This document shows, in pieces, positions 37,616-48,415 of a DNA stretch of 64,000 nt. A program made the translations under genes and the position numbers. Under the pieces are notes generated by a model. It saw nothing but the letters and a program-made list of their open reading frames with translations, did no database searches and had not been told where the DNA came from. Within the stretch, counting starts at the first letter, position 1. Each line of letters begins with the position of its first letter. This DNA is from Superficieibacter sp. 1612_C1 (GTDB lineage Bacteria; Pseudomonadota; Gammaproteobacteria; Enterobacterales; Enterobacteriaceae), in contig NZ_JADGMI010000001.1 in assembly GCF_015234305.1 (NCBI RefSeq), forward strand, positions 558,001 through 622,000, read 5' to 3'.

Positions 37616-38557
37616 ATGGGAAATGCGGTTATTGCTATTCACGCAGGAGCAGGCGCGATAGCCCGTGCGCAAATGACGCCGGAGCGTGAACAGCAGTACA
37701 TTGCCGCGCTCTCGGCGGTCGTTGAAACCGGGCAGGCAATGCTGGAAGCCGGGAGCAGCGCACTGGATGCGGTGACCGAAGCGGTGAGGCTGCTGGAGGA
37801 GTGCCCGCTGTTTAATGCCGGCATTGGCGCGGTCTTTACCCGGGATGGAACGCATGAGCTGGACGCCTGCATCATGGACGGTAGCAGCCTGAAAGCGGGC
37901 GCGGTGGCAGGCGTCAGCCATCTGCGCAATCCTATCCTGGCTGCGCGGCTGGTGATGGAGCACAGCCCCCATGTGCTGCTTATTGGTGAAGGGGCCGAAA
38001 ATTTTGCCTTCCGGCACGGCATGGAGCGCGTCGACAGCGCCCTTTTTTCCACGCCGGAGCGCTATGAACAGTTGCTTGCCGCGCGCGCCAACGGCGAGCT
38101 GCGGCTGGATCACCACGCCGCGCCGCTGGATGAAACCAGCAAAATGGGCACGGTTGGCGCGGTGGCGCTGGATAAAGCCGGAGACCTGGCGGCCGCGACG
38201 TCTACAGGCGGGATGACCAACAAACTCCCCGGACGGGTGGGTGATAGCCCGATTCCGGGTGCCGGATGTTATGCCAATAACGCCAGCGTGGCGGTCTCCT
38301 GCACCGGCACGGGCGAAGTTTTTATGCGTACGCTGGCCGCTTATGATATTGCTGCATTGATGGAATATGGTGGTCTTAGCCTGCTGGAAGCCTGCGAACG
38401 TGTGGTGATGGAAAAACTCCCGGCGCTCGGTGGTAGCGGCGGGCTGATTGCCATTGACCGGGAAGGTAATGTGGTCCTGCCATTTAATAGTGAAGGCATG
38501 TATCGCGCCTGGGGCTATGCAGGTGATACGCCAACGATTGGAATTTACCGCGAATAA
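37616..38557 (+). CDS. iaaA: Isoaspartyl peptidase/L-asparaginase IaaA
   Basis: A 313-residue Ntn-hydrolase that self-cleaves into two subunits. Cleavage exposes Thr179 ([10 protein letters not shown]) as the catalytic N-terminus of the beta chain. Conserved beta-chain residues follow ([25 protein letters not shown]). It hydrolyses isoaspartyl dipeptides and, weakly, asparagine. The usual N-terminal HGGAG motif reads HAGAG here (Gly10 to Ala). AGGAAGGG precedes the ATG. It opens the iaaA-gsiABCD operon, so peptide or glutathione-derived substrates may be processed together (known operon in E. coli). gsiA begins 10 bases downstream. Confidence 0.95.
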   Translation: MGNAVIAIHAGAGAIARAQMTPEREQQYIAALSAVVETGQAMLEAGSSALDAVTEAVRLLEECPLFNAGIGAVFTRDGTHELDACIMDGSSLKAGAVAGVSHLRNPILAARLVMEHSPHVLLIGEGAENFAFRHGMERVDSALFSTPERYEQLLAARANGELRLDHHAAPLDETSKMGTVGAVALDKAGDLAAATSTGGMTNKLPGRVGDSPIPGAGCYANNASVAVSCTGTGEVFMRTLAAYDIAALMEYGGLSLLEACERVVMEKLPALGGSGGLIAIDREGNVVLPFNSEGMYRAWGYAGDTPTIGIYRE

Positions 38558-38567
38558 GGAGACGCTG

Positions 38568-40412
38568 TTGCCGCAAGGTCAACCATTCGCTGCCAGCGAC
38601 GTGCTGGCGGTTAACAATCTGAACATCTCCTTTGCCCAGGAGCAGGGAAGTGTCTCTGCCGTGCGCAATCTGTCGTTCACCTTGCAGCGCGGAGAGACGC
38701 TGGCGATTGTCGGCGAGTCAGGCTCGGGGAAGTCGGTCACGGCGCTGGCGCTGATGCGCCTGATTGAACAGGCCGGGGCAACGGTTTCCTGCGACCAGTT
38801 TTTACTGCGCCGCCGCAACGGTCTGACGATTGAACCTGATAAGCTCTTGTCATCGCAGATGCGCCGGGTGCGCGGTGCGGATATCGCCATGATTTTTCAG
38901 GAGCCGATGACCTCGCTGAATCCGGTATTTACCGTCGGCGAGCAAATTGCCGAGTCGATTCGTTTACATCAGGGACTGGGGCACCATCAGGCGCTGGCTG
39001 AAGCCAAAAAAATGCTTGAACAGGTGCGTATCCCGGAATCGCAGTCGGTGCTCAACAGCTATCCCCATCAGCTTTCCGGCGGTATGCGTCAGCGGGTCAT
39101 GATTGCCATGGCGCTGTCGTGCCGTCCGGCGGTGCTGATTGCCGATGAGCCGACCACCGCGCTGGACGTCACTATTCAGGCGCAGATTTTACGCCTGATC
39201 GACGTTTTACAGCAGGATATGGCGATGGGGGTGATTTTTATCACCCACGACATGGGCGTGGTCGCCGATATCGCCGACCGGGTTCTGGTGATGTACCAGG
39301 GCGAAGCGGTGGAAACAGGCAGCGTGGAGCAGATCTTTAACGCACCCCAACATCCTTACACCCGCGCGCTGCTGGCTGCCGTACCGCGCCTGGGCGCGAT
39401 GCACGGCAGCGATTTACCGCGTCGCTTTCCGCTCTCTGCCGATGAACAGGATGACGACGCCGGGCAGGATACCGTGGTGCCCGGCAAGCCGGTCCTTCAG
39501 GTCCGCGATCTGGTTACTCGCTTTCCGCTGCGCGGCGGCATTCTTAATCGCGTGACACGCGAAGTTCACGCAGTAGAAAAGGTCAGCTTTGATTTATGGC
39601 CGGGTGAAACGCTGTCGCTGGTCGGGGAATCCGGCAGCGGTAAATCGACCACCGGGCGGGCCTTATTGCGGCTGGTCGAATCACAAAGCGGTACCATTAC
39701 CTTCAACGGTGAGCGCATCGACACGTTGCCCACCAGTAAGTTACAGCCGCTACGCCGCGATATTCAGTTTATCTTTCAGGATCCTTACGCCTCGCTGGAT
39801 CCCCGTCAGACGGTGGGCTATTCGATTATGGAGCCGCTGCGGGTCCACCGACTGCTGGAAGGTGAAGGTGCCCAGCGGCGGGTGGCTTGGCTGCTGGAGC
39901 GCGTCGGGCTTAAGCCGGAGCACGCCTGGCGCTATCCGCATGAGTTTTCCGGCGGTCAGCGCCAGCGCATCTGTATTGCCCGTGCGCTGGCGCTGAATCC
40001 GAAGGTGGTGATCGCCGATGAATCGGTGTCCGCGCTGGACGTGTCTATCCGTGCGCAGATCATTAACCTGCTTCTCGATCTCCAGCGCGAGATGGGGATC
40101 GCATTTTTGTTTATCTCACATGATATGGCGGTGGTGGAGCGTATCAGCCACCGCGTCGCGGTGATGTACCGGGGGCAGATTGTGGAAATTGGCCCGCGCC
40201 GGGCGCTGTTCGAAAATCCACAGCACCCGTATACCCGCAAATTGATGGCGGCCGTTCCGGTGGCCGATCCTGCGCATCGTCGCCCACAGCGCGTGCTGCT
40301 GTCCGATGATATTCCGGGAAATATTTACAAGCGAGGAGAAGAGGTGGCTATTGCACCGTTGCAGCAGGTTGCGCCGGGGCACTACGTTGCGCGTTCTGGT
40401 TCGCAATTATAA
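38568..40412 (+). CDS. gsiA: Glutathione import ATP-binding protein GsiA
   Basis: A 614-residue ABC protein with two ATPase domains that powers uptake of reduced glutathione. Walker A motifs are GESGSGKSV and GESGSGKST. Signatures are LSGGMRQR and FSGGQRQR, each followed by an ADE box. The oligopeptide-type C-terminal extensions ([24 protein letters not shown]) are present twice. I choose TTG 38568 as start because AAGGAG lies nine bases upstream and the alignment with E. coli begins there. A longer frame would overlap iaaA by 110 bases with no ribosome site. Confidence 0.94.
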   Translation: MPQGQPFAASDVLAVNNLNISFAQEQGSVSAVRNLSFTLQRGETLAIVGESGSGKSVTALALMRLIEQAGATVSCDQFLLRRRNGLTIEPDKLLSSQMRRVRGADIAMIFQEPMTSLNPVFTVGEQIAESIRLHQGLGHHQALAEAKKMLEQVRIPESQSVLNSYPHQLSGGMRQRVMIAMALSCRPAVLIADEPTTALDVTIQAQILRLIDVLQQDMAMGVIFITHDMGVVADIADRVLVMYQGEAVETGSVEQIFNAPQHPYTRALLAAVPRLGAMHGSDLPRRFPLSADEQDDDAGQDTVVPGKPVLQVRDLVTRFPLRGGILNRVTREVHAVEKVSFDLWPGETLSLVGESGSGKSTTGRALLRLVESQSGTITFNGERIDTLPTSKLQPLRRDIQFIFQDPYASLDPRQTVGYSIMEPLRVHRLLEGEGAQRRVAWLLERVGLKPEHAWRYPHEFSGGQRQRICIARALALNPKVVIADESVSALDVSIRAQIINLLLDLQREMGIAFLFISHDMAVVERISHRVAVMYRGQIVEIGPRRALFENPQHPYTRKLMAAVPVADPAHRRPQRVLLSDDIPGNIYKRGEEVAIAPLQQVAPGHYVARSGSQL

Positions 40413-40442
40413 ATAATAAGGCAGGGGCCTCAGGAGAATAAC

Positions 40443-41984
40443 ATGACACAACGCATGACAGGTAAATGGCTTATTGCCGCCGGGATCGCTTCCGCGCTGG
40501 CGGCAACACCGGCATTCGCAGCAAAAGATGTCGTCGTGGCGGTAGGGTCGAACTTTACTACCCTCGACCCGTACGATGCGAATGACACACTGTCGCAGGC
40601 CGTGGCAAAGTCGTTTTATCAGGGATTGTTTGGCCTTGATAAGGACATGAAGCTGCAAAACGTGCTGGCGGAAAGCTATACCGTTTCCGATGATAACCTT
40701 TCGTACACCGTTAAATTACGCCAGGGCGTCAAGTTCCAGGACGGTACGCCGTTTGACGCGGCGGCGGTCAAGGAAAACCTCGATCGCGCCAGCAACCCGG
40801 AAAATCATCTCAAGCGTTTTAATCTGTATAAAAACATTGATAAGACCGAAGTGGTCGATCCTTCAACGGTGAAAATCACCCTGAAGCAGCCGTTCTCCGC
40901 GTTTATTAACGTACTCGCGCATCCGGCCACGGCGATGATCTCCCCGGCAGCGCTGCAAAAATACGGTAAAGAGATCGGCTTCCATCCGGTCGGCACCGGG
41001 CCATATGAGCTGGAGACCTGGAATCAGACCGATTTCGTGAAGGTGAAGAAGAATCCGGACTACTGGCAAAAAGGGCTGCCGAAGCTGGATACTATCACCT
41101 GGCGTCCGGTGGTCGATAACAATACCCGCGCCGCCATGTTGCAGACCGGCGAGGCGCAGTTTGCCTTCCCGATCCCTTACGAGCAGGCCCCGCTGCTGGA
41201 GAAAAACAGCAAGCTGGAACTGGTCGCCAGCCCGTCGATTATGCAGCGTTATATCAGTATGAACGTGACGCAAAAACCGTTCGACAACCCGAAAGTGCGC
41301 GAAGCCATTAACTACGCGATTAACCGTCAGGCGCTGGTGAAAGTGGCCTTCGCCGGTTACGCCACGCCAGCGACGGGCGTGGTGCCGCCTGCGATTGCGA
41401 ATGCCCAGAGTTATAAGCCGTGGCCTTACGATCCGGCGAAAGCGCGTGAGCTGCTGAAAGAGGCGGGTTATCCCAACGGTTTCAGTACGACGCTGTGGTC
41501 GTCACATAACCACAGCACTGCGCAAAAAGTCCTGCAATTTACCCAGCAGCAGCTGGCCCAGGTTGGCATTAAGGCGCAGGTGACGGCGATGGATGCCGGC
41601 CAGCGGGCGGCGGAAGTTGAAGGAAAAGGGCAGAAAGAGAGCGGCGTGCGCATGTTCTATACCGGCTGGTCGGCCTCGACTGGCGAAGCGGACTGGGCGC
41701 TGTCGCCGCTGTTCGCGACGCAAAACTGGCCGCCAGCGCTGTTTAACACCGCGTTCTACAGCAATAAGCAGGTGGATAGCGATCTGACCGATGCGCTGAA
41801 AACCAACTCCGCTGAAGAGAAGACGCGGTTGTATAAAGACGCGCAGGATACTATCTGGAAAGAGTCGCCGTGGGTGCCGCTGGTGGTGGAAAAACTGGTC
41901 TCCGCCCACAGCAAAACGCTGACCGGATTTTACATCATGCCGGATACCGGCTTCAGTTTCGACAATGCGGACCTCAAGCAGTGA
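40443..41984 (+). CDS. gsiB: Glutathione-binding periplasmic protein GsiB
   Basis: A 513-residue solute-binding protein of the peptide/nickel (SBP_bac_5) family. The signal peptide ends TPAFA (about residue 26). The mature protein has the family signature [19 protein letters not shown] and the later [10 protein letters not shown]. It binds glutathione in the periplasm for the GsiCD channel. AGGAG stands before the ATG. Position and similarity match E. coli gsiB (512 residues). Confidence 0.96.
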   Translation: MTQRMTGKWLIAAGIASALAATPAFAAKDVVVAVGSNFTTLDPYDANDTLSQAVAKSFYQGLFGLDKDMKLQNVLAESYTVSDDNLSYTVKLRQGVKFQDGTPFDAAAVKENLDRASNPENHLKRFNLYKNIDKTEVVDPSTVKITLKQPFSAFINVLAHPATAMISPAALQKYGKEIGFHPVGTGPYELETWNQTDFVKVKKNPDYWQKGLPKLDTITWRPVVDNNTRAAMLQTGEAQFAFPIPYEQAPLLEKNSKLELVASPSIMQRYISMNVTQKPFDNPKVREAINYAINRQALVKVAFAGYATPATGVVPPAIANAQSYKPWPYDPAKARELLKEAGYPNGFSTTLWSSHNHSTAQKVLQFTQQQLAQVGIKAQVTAMDAGQRAAEVEGKGQKESGVRMFYTGWSASTGEADWALSPLFATQNWPPALFNTAFYSNKQVDSDLTDALKTNSAEEKTRLYKDAQDTIWKESPWVPLVVEKLVSAHSKTLTGFYIMPDTGFSFDNADLKQ

Positions 41985-42050
41985 GGCTGGCCGCCTTTTG
42001 CCCCCAGGGACGGGGGCTGACATCAGCCAGTATGGGGGTGGCGTGAAATA

Positions 42051-42971
42051 ATGCTTAACTATTTCGTCAAACGCCTGCTGGGGTTGATCCCAACGCTGCT
42101 GATTGTTGCGGTGCTGGTGTTTTTATTCGTGCATCTGCTGCCTGGCGATCCGGCCCGGTTGATTGCCGGACCGGAAGCGGATGCCCAGGTGATCGGTATG
42201 GTGCGTCAGCAACTAGGGCTGGACCAGCCGTTGCATGTTCAGTTCTGGCACTATATTAGCAACGCCCTTCAGGGTGACTTCGGACAGTCGATGGTCTCCC
42301 GACGTCCGGTCTCGCAGGAGATCGCCAGCCGCTTTATGCCGACGCTGTGGCTGACGCTGGCGAGTATGGCCTGGGCGGTGCTGTTTGGCCTCGCGGCGGG
42401 GATTGTCGCGGCCGTGTGGCGCAACCGCTGGCCGGATCGTATCGGTATGACGCTGGCGGTCACCGGCATCTCCTTTCCGGCGTTTGCGCTGGGGATGCTG
42501 CTGATGCAGGTGTTCTCCGTTGAACTCGGCTGGTTGCCTACCGTCGGTGCGGATAGCTGGCGACATTATATTCTGCCTTCGCTGACGCTGGGCGCGGCGG
42601 TGGCAGCGGTAATGGCCCGCTTTACCCGCGCCTCGTTTGTCGATGTGCTTAACGAAGACTATATGCGCACCGCCAGAGCGAAAGGCGTCAGTGAAACCTG
42701 GGTGGTGCTCAAACACGGCCTGCGTAATGCGATGATCCCGGTAGTGACGATGATGGGTCTGCAATTCGGCTTTTTGCTCGGCGGCTCCATCGTGGTGGAA
42801 AAAGTCTTCAACTGGCCGGGGCTGGGGCGTCTGTTGATTGATTCCGTGGAGATGCGCGACTACCCGGTGATTCAGGCGGAAGTATTGCTGTTTTCCCTGG
42901 AATTTATTCTTATCAATTTAATGGTGGATCTGCTTTATGCCGCGATTAATCCCGCTATCAGGTACAAATAA
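42051..42971 (+). CDS. gsiC: Glutathione transport permease GsiC
   Basis: A 306-residue inner-membrane permease of the DppB/OppB family with six transmembrane segments (E. coli 306). The conserved ATPase-contact loop is [13 protein letters not shown], followed by [11 protein letters not shown]. It pairs with GsiD to form the glutathione channel. It begins 66 bases after gsiB, and gsiD starts immediately after its stop codon. Confidence 0.96.
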   Translation: MLNYFVKRLLGLIPTLLIVAVLVFLFVHLLPGDPARLIAGPEADAQVIGMVRQQLGLDQPLHVQFWHYISNALQGDFGQSMVSRRPVSQEIASRFMPTLWLTLASMAWAVLFGLAAGIVAAVWRNRWPDRIGMTLAVTGISFPAFALGMLLMQVFSVELGWLPTVGADSWRHYILPSLTLGAAVAAVMARFTRASFVDVLNEDYMRTARAKGVSETWVVLKHGLRNAMIPVVTMMGLQFGFLLGGSIVVEKVFNWPGLGRLLIDSVEMRDYPVIQAEVLLFSLEFILINLMVDLLYAAINPAIRYK

Positions 42972-43883
42972 GTGCGACTGTTAAACTGGCGGCGTCAGGC
43001 CATTATGGATGCCATGCCTGGCGTTAAACCCGACCGGGTGCGCACGCCGTGGCACGAATTCTGGCGTCGATTTCGTCGCCAGCCGCTGGCGATTGCCGCC
43101 GGGATCTTCGTCCTGCTGCTGATTGTGGTCGCGGCCATCGCGCCGTGGATTGCTCCTTTTGATGCGGAGAACTACTTTGATTACGACCGGCTGAATGCCG
43201 GACCTTCCGCATTGCACTGGTTCGGCGTTGATTCGCTGGGGCGCGATATTTTCAGCCGGGTGCTGGTCGGCGCGCAGATTTCGCTGGCAGCAGGAGTGTT
43301 CGCGGTCCTGATCGGTGCGCTGATCGGAACGGTGCTCGGTCTGCTGGCGGGCTATTACGAAGGGTGGTGGGATCGTATCATCATGCGCATCTGCGACGTG
43401 CTGTTTGCCTTCCCCGGTATTCTGCTGGCGATTGCGGTGGTGGCGGTGATGGGAAGCGGTATGGCGAACGTGATTATCGCGGTTGCCATTTTCTCGGTTC
43501 CCGCCTTTGCCCGACTGGTACGCGGCAATACGCTGGTGCTCAAGCATCAGACCTTTATCGAATCTGCCCGCAGCATTGGTGCCAGCGACATGACGATTCT
43601 GTTCAGCCATATCCTGCCGGGGACGGTGTCGTCGATTGTGGTTTATTTCACCATGCGCATCGGTACGTCGATCATCTCCGCCGCGAGCCTATCCTTCCTT
43701 GGCCTGGGCGCACAGCCGCCGACGCCGGAGTGGGGCGCGATGCTCAACGAGGCCCGCGCCGACATGGTAATGGCTCCGCATGTGGCGTTGTTTCCGGCAA
43801 TCGCTATTTTTCTGACGGTGCTGGCGTTCAACCTGCTGGGGGATGGACTACGGGATGCGCTGGATCCGAAGATTAAGGGTTGA
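42972..43883 (+). CDS. gsiD: Glutathione transport permease GsiD
   Basis: A 303-residue inner-membrane permease of the DppC/OppC family. An N-terminal cytoplasmic part ([14 protein letters not shown]) precedes six transmembrane segments. The ATPase-contact loop is [12 protein letters not shown], followed by [12 protein letters not shown]. It starts with GTG directly after the gsiC TAA, with no gap, so reinitiation is likely. It is the last gene of the operon, followed by a BIME-like array that may act as 3' barrier. Confidence 0.96.
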   Translation: MRLLNWRRQAIMDAMPGVKPDRVRTPWHEFWRRFRRQPLAIAAGIFVLLLIVVAAIAPWIAPFDAENYFDYDRLNAGPSALHWFGVDSLGRDIFSRVLVGAQISLAAGVFAVLIGALIGTVLGLLAGYYEGWWDRIIMRICDVLFAFPGILLAIAVVAVMGSGMANVIIAVAIFSVPAFARLVRGNTLVLKHQTFIESARSIGASDMTILFSHILPGTVSSIVVYFTMRIGTSIISAASLSFLGLGAQPPTPEWGAMLNEARADMVMAPHVALFPAIAIFLTVLAFNLLGDGLRDALDPKIKG

Positions 43884-43953
43884 CGGCTTCATGTTATCCG
43901 ACCTTTGTTTGCCTCAAGGACCTGATGTACGCTGTGCTGGTCTGAGGACGTTT

Positions 43954-44213
43954 GTAGGCCGGGTCAGGCGCAGCGCCACCCGGCATGATGGCTGAGACTC
44001 TGTGCCAGTTTTGCCCGGCGGCGCATTCGCTTGCACGGGCCTACGGAATGTTATCAACCTTCGAAAATGTAGGCTGGGTAAGCGCAGCGCCACCCGGCAT
44101 GATGGCTACGACTCTGTGCCAGTTTTGCCCGGCGGCGCATTCGCTTGCACGGGCCTACGGAATGATATCAACCTTCAAAATGTAGGCCGGGTAAGCGCAG
44201 CGCCACCCGGCAT
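43954..44213. repeat. BIME-like tandem array of REP palindromes
   Basis: Two near-identical units, 43954-44068 (115 bases) and 44069-44181 (113 bases), are followed by a partial third (44182-44213). Each unit starts with GTAGGCCGGGT-type REP sequence (cgcagcgccacccggc) and includes an inverted REP (GCCCGGCGGCGCATTCG...GGGCCTAC). The middle parts differ by a few bases (TGAG/TACG; GTTATC/GATATC). It fills the gap between gsiD and the SUKH gene and touches the stop of the latter. BIMEs are known targets of DNA gyrase and IHF and barriers to 3' RNA decay. Confidence 0.88.
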
Positions 44214-45188
44214 TTAGCCGGATATGGCGACGTTAACTTTTTCCATCAGCGTGGCCTTTGCCTGCGTCGTCAACGACAGTACGCCGTTGTGTACCTCAAT
44301 CTCCCTCTGCTCGATCCGCGCTTTCAGCCACTCTTCAATAAAACCTGGTGCATAGCCGCCGGTGCTAAATGCGCCTCCGAAAGCAATGATATTCGGGTAA
44401 GCTTGTAGATAGTCTGCATGGGTCACCTGCGGATGAGTGTTGGTATACAGCCAGAACTGGATATCGTAAAGCAGGTAGGAACGCTCGTCGGCGTGAAGCG
44501 CGAAGAAGCCTTTTTCTTCAACGATCTGGCGGGCGATTTCACGAATGGCCTGTTCGATGTTCAGCGCGCTATCCGCGCGGGAGCAGAGATCGGCGAGGGT
44601 GGCGGAAAACGCGCCGTGCCGTGCCATCTCCAGATCCGCCTGTTTATCTTCGGCAGAGGTATCATAAACCTCGTCATTCACCAGCCCGCAAATAAAACTT
44701 TCGAAATTATCCGCCAGGTGCGTTATGCGAAAATCGTCTTCCTGATCGACATGCACCACGGCAGGCTCGCCTTCAGGTCCGCACTCGCGATAATCAAGAA
44801 AAACCATATCATGGCCCGCGGAAGGACAGTCGCAGATAGCGATACCAATATTCGGGTATTCCCACTCTGCTATCCAGAAGCGGCTACCAAAAGCGCCGCC
44901 CAATGAGTTCGCCTTTTCCCGGCCAATGCCCATAATGCCGGTGATAGCGATATGATCTTCCGCCCAGCTTGTCGGTTCACTGGTGGGGAAATTCAGGTTG
45001 CGCGGGATGCCGCCATTTTGCTGCTTCATCAGCCAGATATAGGAGGCCGGTAAGCGATAACCCAGCTCCAGCTCCAGTTCGCGAATGAGTACATCGTCAG
45101 GTGGGGCGCTGATATATTCTTTGCGCGCATAATCGCTGTCTTCCCAGAATTCGGTCAGATCGAGGTTCTTAAAGAAGGGTGCAGTCAT
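44214..45188 (-). CDS. SMI1/KNR4 (SUKH-1) domain protein
   Basis: A 324-residue cytoplasmic protein with an N-terminal SUKH-1 domain (about 35-180). The hallmark is LELELGYRLPASYIWLMKQQNGG, plus a later FLDYRECGPEGEPAVVHVD segment. The C-terminal about 140 residues are helical and of unknown type. SUKH proteins often are immunity partners of secreted nuclease toxins, but no toxin gene lies beside it here. It sits between gsiD and rimO, where E. coli carries yliE-yliF. GGAAG precedes the ATG. The function is not known. An orphan immunity protein or a house-keeping SUKH are both possible. Confidence 0.85.
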   Translation of the reverse strand: MTAPFFKNLDLTEFWEDSDYARKEYISAPPDDVLIRELELELGYRLPASYIWLMKQQNGGIPRNLNFPTSEPTSWAEDHIAITGIMGIGREKANSLGGAFGSRFWIAEWEYPNIGIAICDCPSAGHDMVFLDYRECGPEGEPAVVHVDQEDDFRITHLADNFESFICGLVNDEVYDTSAEDKQADLEMARHGAFSATLADLCSRADSALNIEQAIREIARQIVEEKGFFALHADERSYLLYDIQFWLYTNTHPQVTHADYLQAYPNIIAFGGAFSTGGYAPGFIEEWLKARIEQREIEVHNGVLSLTTQAKATLMEKVNVAISG

Positions 45189-45251
45189 TAAAGCACTTCC
45201 TTTTCGCTAACGAGAAAAAAGCACTGTAACATTGAATAGGTTAAGCGGAAG

Positions 45252-45273
45252 AGCGCCGTCCGTAAACGGCGCT
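45252..45273 (-). terminator. Hairpin after rimO
   Basis: AGCGCCGT (45252-45259) and ACGGCGCT (45266-45273) form a perfect stem six bases beyond the rimO stop. The minus-strand tail is CTTCC, so the T-run is poor. Confidence 0.5.
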
Positions 45274-45278
45274 GTAAA

Positions 45279-46592
45279 TTACACCCGACTTCCCCACAAA
45301 TCATATTCGTCAGCGTTTTCGACTTTCACCCGCACGACGTCGCCCGGCTTGACGTTGGTCTCACCGTTGAGATAAACCGCGCCGTCGATTTCTGGTGCAT
45401 CGGCCATACTGCGGCCAATCGCGCCTTCTTCATCCACTTCATCAATAATGACGAGGATTTCCCGGCCGATTTTCTCTTGCAGACGGCTGGCGGAGATCTC
45501 CTGCTGTAGCTGCATAAAGCGGTTCCAGCGCTCTTCTTTTACCTCTTCAGGCACCTGATCCGGCAGGTCGTTTGCGCCTGCGCCTTCGACCGGGCTGTAT
45601 TTGAAGCAGCCCACGCGATCCAGCCGCGCTTCTTTCAGGAAATCCAGCAGCATCTGGAAATCCTCTTCCGTTTCGCCGGGGAAGCCGACGATGAAGGTTG
45701 AGCGCAGGGTCAGTTCTGGACAGATTTCACGCCACTGCTTAATGCGCGCCAGCTGGCGGTCGACGGAGCCTGGCCGTTTCATTAGCTTAAGAATGCGCGG
45801 GCTGGCGTGCTGGAGCGGAATATCCAGATACGGCAGGATTTTGCCCTCCGCCATGAGCGGGATCACGTCGTCGACGTGCGGATATGGATAGACGTAATGC
45901 AGACGCGTCCAGATGCCGAGTTTCGACAGCTGCTCGCACAGGCTGACCATGCTGGTTTTAACCGGCTCGCCGTTGTGGAAGCCGGTACGGTGCTTCACGT
46001 CCACGCCATAGGCCGACGTGTCCTGAGAAATAACGAGGATCTCTTTAACACCCGCATCCACCAGACGTTTGGCTTCGCTTAACACGTCGCCGATTGGACG
46101 ACTAATCAGATCGCCGCGCATGGACGGGATAATGCAGAAGGTGCAGCGATGGTTGCAGCCTTCAGAAATTTTCAGGTAGGCGTAGTGACGCGGCGTCAGC
46201 TTCACGCCCTGTTCCGGCACCAGGCTCAGGAACGGATTATGCTTCGGTTTCGGGACATAGTGGTGAACGTGTTCCAGTACCTGCTCATAGCTGTGTGGCC
46301 CGGTGATCTCCAGAACCTTAGGGTGCACTTCGCGGATCTGATCCTCTTTGGCTCCCAGGCAGCCGGTGACAATCACTTTGCCATTTTCATTCAGCGCTTC
46401 GCCGATGGCTTCCAGCGACTCCTGTACGGCGCTGTCGATAAACCCACAGGTATTGACGATCACCATGTCGGCATCGTCATAACGGGGAACGACATCATAG
46501 CCTTCAGTGCGCAGCTCGGTCAGGATGCGTTCAGAATCGACAAGGTTTTTTGGGCAGCCAAGAGAGACAAAGCCGATACGCGGTTGTTGCAT
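45279..46592 (-). CDS. rimO: Ribosomal protein S12 methylthiotransferase RimO
   Basis: A 437-residue radical-SAM enzyme that methylthiolates Asp88 of ribosomal protein S12. The N-terminal UPF0004 domain starts [15 protein letters not shown]. The radical-SAM cluster motif is CNHRCTFC (CxxxCxxC), with a second cluster in the N-terminal domain. A TRAM domain closes the protein ([23 protein letters not shown]). MiaB is the paralogue. The S12-type reading rests on the full-length resemblance to E. coli RimO. It diverges from bssR. Confidence 0.96.
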   Translation of the reverse strand: MQQPRIGFVSLGCPKNLVDSERILTELRTEGYDVVPRYDDADMVIVNTCGFIDSAVQESLEAIGEALNENGKVIVTGCLGAKEDQIREVHPKVLEITGPHSYEQVLEHVHHYVPKPKHNPFLSLVPEQGVKLTPRHYAYLKISEGCNHRCTFCIIPSMRGDLISRPIGDVLSEAKRLVDAGVKEILVISQDTSAYGVDVKHRTGFHNGEPVKTSMVSLCEQLSKLGIWTRLHYVYPYPHVDDVIPLMAEGKILPYLDIPLQHASPRILKLMKRPGSVDRQLARIKQWREICPELTLRSTFIVGFPGETEEDFQMLLDFLKEARLDRVGCFKYSPVEGAGANDLPDQVPEEVKEERWNRFMQLQQEISASRLQEKIGREILVIIDEVDEEGAIGRSMADAPEIDGAVYLNGETNVKPGDVVRVKVENADEYDLWGSRV

Positions 46593-46791
46593 GCTAGTAC
46601 GCTCACAAAGTAAACAGTAAAAAAACCGGGCGATTTTACACGCCTTTGCAGAGAGTCTCTACTGGAAGTTTTTGCGGATCGGGGATGAAAAGAAGAACTG
46701 ATATGGCGGTTTATTGACCTTGCGCACCATTTTGTACAAAAAATAGTCATATCATATACAGTGCCGATAGCTGACACAGGAGGGAAAAAGC

Positions 46792-47175
46792 ATGTCATTC
46801 GACAGACTTCATCACAACCTGCTGAATAAGCTCATTGATGCTCGTGTTGACATTGATGCTTATCTGCAACTGCGGAAGGCAAAAGGCTATATGACGGTGA
46901 GCGAAAGCCAGGCTTTACGCGACCACCTGTTTACGCTTTGTGCCGAACTGCGGCAAAACGCGCCGCAACTAAAGAGAAATTGCGCTCCACAGGAATTTGA
47001 GGCGCTGCGTCACGCAGGGGAATCTATCGCCAAAGCCGCCGTGTGCCTGATGAGCGGTCATCACGATAGCCCCCAGTACGTGACTGTTGATACTCACAAG
47101 CTGGGAAGCTGCCTGAGTACCTTAACCCACAGCATTCACTGCCTGCGCAATACGACGCCGCTTACCGAGGCGTAA
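46792..47175 (+). CDS. bssR: Biofilm formation regulator BssR
   Basis: A 127-residue small helical protein, same length as E. coli BssR (YliH). Shared stretches are LNKLIDARVDIDAYLQLRKAKGYM-type N-terminal sequence and AAVCLMSGHHD. It has no recognised DNA-binding fold. In E. coli it affects biofilm formation, indole/AI-2 linked signalling and is strongly induced in biofilms. GGAGGG precedes the ATG, and a perfect terminator follows. Between rimO and bssR lies a likely divergent promoter region with AT-rich ATCATATACAG. Confidence 0.9.
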   Translation: MSFDRLHHNLLNKLIDARVDIDAYLQLRKAKGYMTVSESQALRDHLFTLCAELRQNAPQLKRNCAPQEFEALRHAGESIAKAAVCLMSGHHDSPQYVTVDTHKLGSCLSTLTHSIHCLRNTTPLTEA

Positions 47176-47180
47176 CCCTC

Positions 47181-47204
47181 CGGGGGAGGCTGCTCCCCCG
47201 TTTT
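47181..47204 (+). terminator. Intrinsic terminator of bssR
   Basis: CGGGGGAG-GCTG-CTCCCCCG (47181-47200) followed by TTTT, five bases after the bssR stop. Confidence 0.9.
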
Positions 47205-47283
47205 CATTAAGTTTTTGTAAAAGTGCCCGCATCGCCGGCACTGCTGGCTAACCTTATGAGATAACGCCTGAAAGGAGCCCGCT

Positions 47284-48396
47284 ATGCGACCACTTGCGAC
47301 CTTTTTTACTCTCAGTTCACTGTTCTTTCTTACACCTCTGTATGCCGAACCGCTGAAGGTAGAGATCTTACAGAATAAGCTGGATCACCCGTGGGCGATG
47401 GCATTTTTGCCGGACAACGGCGGCATCCTGATCACCCAGCGGGGCGGACAGCTTCTGCACTGGCAGCCGGGTAAGGGGCTTTCCGATCCGATCACCGGCG
47501 TGCCTCGCGTGTGGGCTAACGGGCAGGGCGGGCTGCTGGATGTGGCGCTGGCTCCCGATTTTGCCGATTCTCGCCGCGTCTGGCTGAGCTACGCCGAAGC
47601 GGGAAAAGACGGCAAAGCGGGAACGGTCGTGGGCTATGGGCGTCTCAATGATGATTTAACGCGGCTGGAGAGTTTCCAGGTGGTTTTCCGCCAGATGCCT
47701 AAACTCTCCACCGGCAACCACTTTGGCGGCCGCCTGGTCTTTGACGGCAAAGGCTACCTCTATATCGGACTGGGCGAGAATAACCAGCGGCCAACCGCCC
47801 AGGATCTCGATAAATTGCAGGGTAAAGTGGTACGTCTGACCGATCAGGGCAAAATCCCTGACGACAATCCTTTCGTCAACAAAGCGGGCGCACGCCCGGA
47901 AATCTGGTCATACGGTATCCGCAACCCGCAGGGCATGGCGATGAACCCCTGGAGTAATACGCTGTGGCTGAATGAACACGGCCCGCGCGGCGGCGATGAA
48001 ATCAACATTCCCGAAAAAGGCAAAAACTACGGCTGGCCGCTGGCAACCTGGGGAATTAACTATAGCGGTTTAGCCATTCCGGAAGCGAAGGGCGAAATAG
48101 TGGCGGGGACGGAGCAGCCTGTCTATTACTGGAAAAAATCGCCTGCCATTAGCGGCATGGCGTTTTATAACGCCGACACCTTCCCGCAGTGGAAAAACAA
48201 AGTGTTTATCGGCGCGCTGAAGGATCAGGATGTGATTGTGATGAGCGTCAACGGTAATAAAGTGACCGAAGACGGCCGCATTCTCGGCGATAAAAAGCAG
48301 CGTATTCGCGACGTTCGCGTCGGGCCGGACGGCTACCTGTATGTGCTGACTGACGAGTCGGAAGGTGAGTTACTGAAGGTCAGCCCCGCCGGTTAA
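47284..48396 (+). CDS. yliI: PQQ-dependent aldose sugar dehydrogenase YliI
   Basis: A 370-residue periplasmic protein with a signal peptide (ending PLYA) and a six-bladed GSDH-type beta-propeller. Typical are NGQGGLLDVALAPDF, STGNHFGGRLVF, GIRNPQGMA and WLNEHGPRGGDEIN, which surround the quinone cofactor and calcium. In E. coli it oxidises aldoses when PQQ is supplied. Whether this organism makes PQQ cannot be seen here. GAAAGGAG precedes the ATG. It converges on gstB. Confidence 0.93.
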   Translation: MRPLATFFTLSSLFFLTPLYAEPLKVEILQNKLDHPWAMAFLPDNGGILITQRGGQLLHWQPGKGLSDPITGVPRVWANGQGGLLDVALAPDFADSRRVWLSYAEAGKDGKAGTVVGYGRLNDDLTRLESFQVVFRQMPKLSTGNHFGGRLVFDGKGYLYIGLGENNQRPTAQDLDKLQGKVVRLTDQGKIPDDNPFVNKAGARPEIWSYGIRNPQGMAMNPWSNTLWLNEHGPRGGDEINIPEKGKNYGWPLATWGINYSGLAIPEAKGEIVAGTEQPVYYWKKSPAISGMAFYNADTFPQWKNKVFIGALKDQDVIVMSVNGNKVTEDGRILGDKKQRIRDVRVGPDGYLYVLTDESEGELLKVSPAG

Positions 48397-48415
48397 GACG
48401 GGGCAGCGTCGCACA

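Noticed and set aside
43985-44185. Plus-strand ORF of 66 codons with an internal protein repeat
   Set aside because: It is only the translation of the tandem BIME units; no ribosome site and its repeat period equals the DNA repeat.
43954-44213. Possible CRISPR array
   Set aside because: Units are over 110 bases, nearly identical throughout and made of REP palindromes, with no short repeat/unique spacer pattern and no cas genes.
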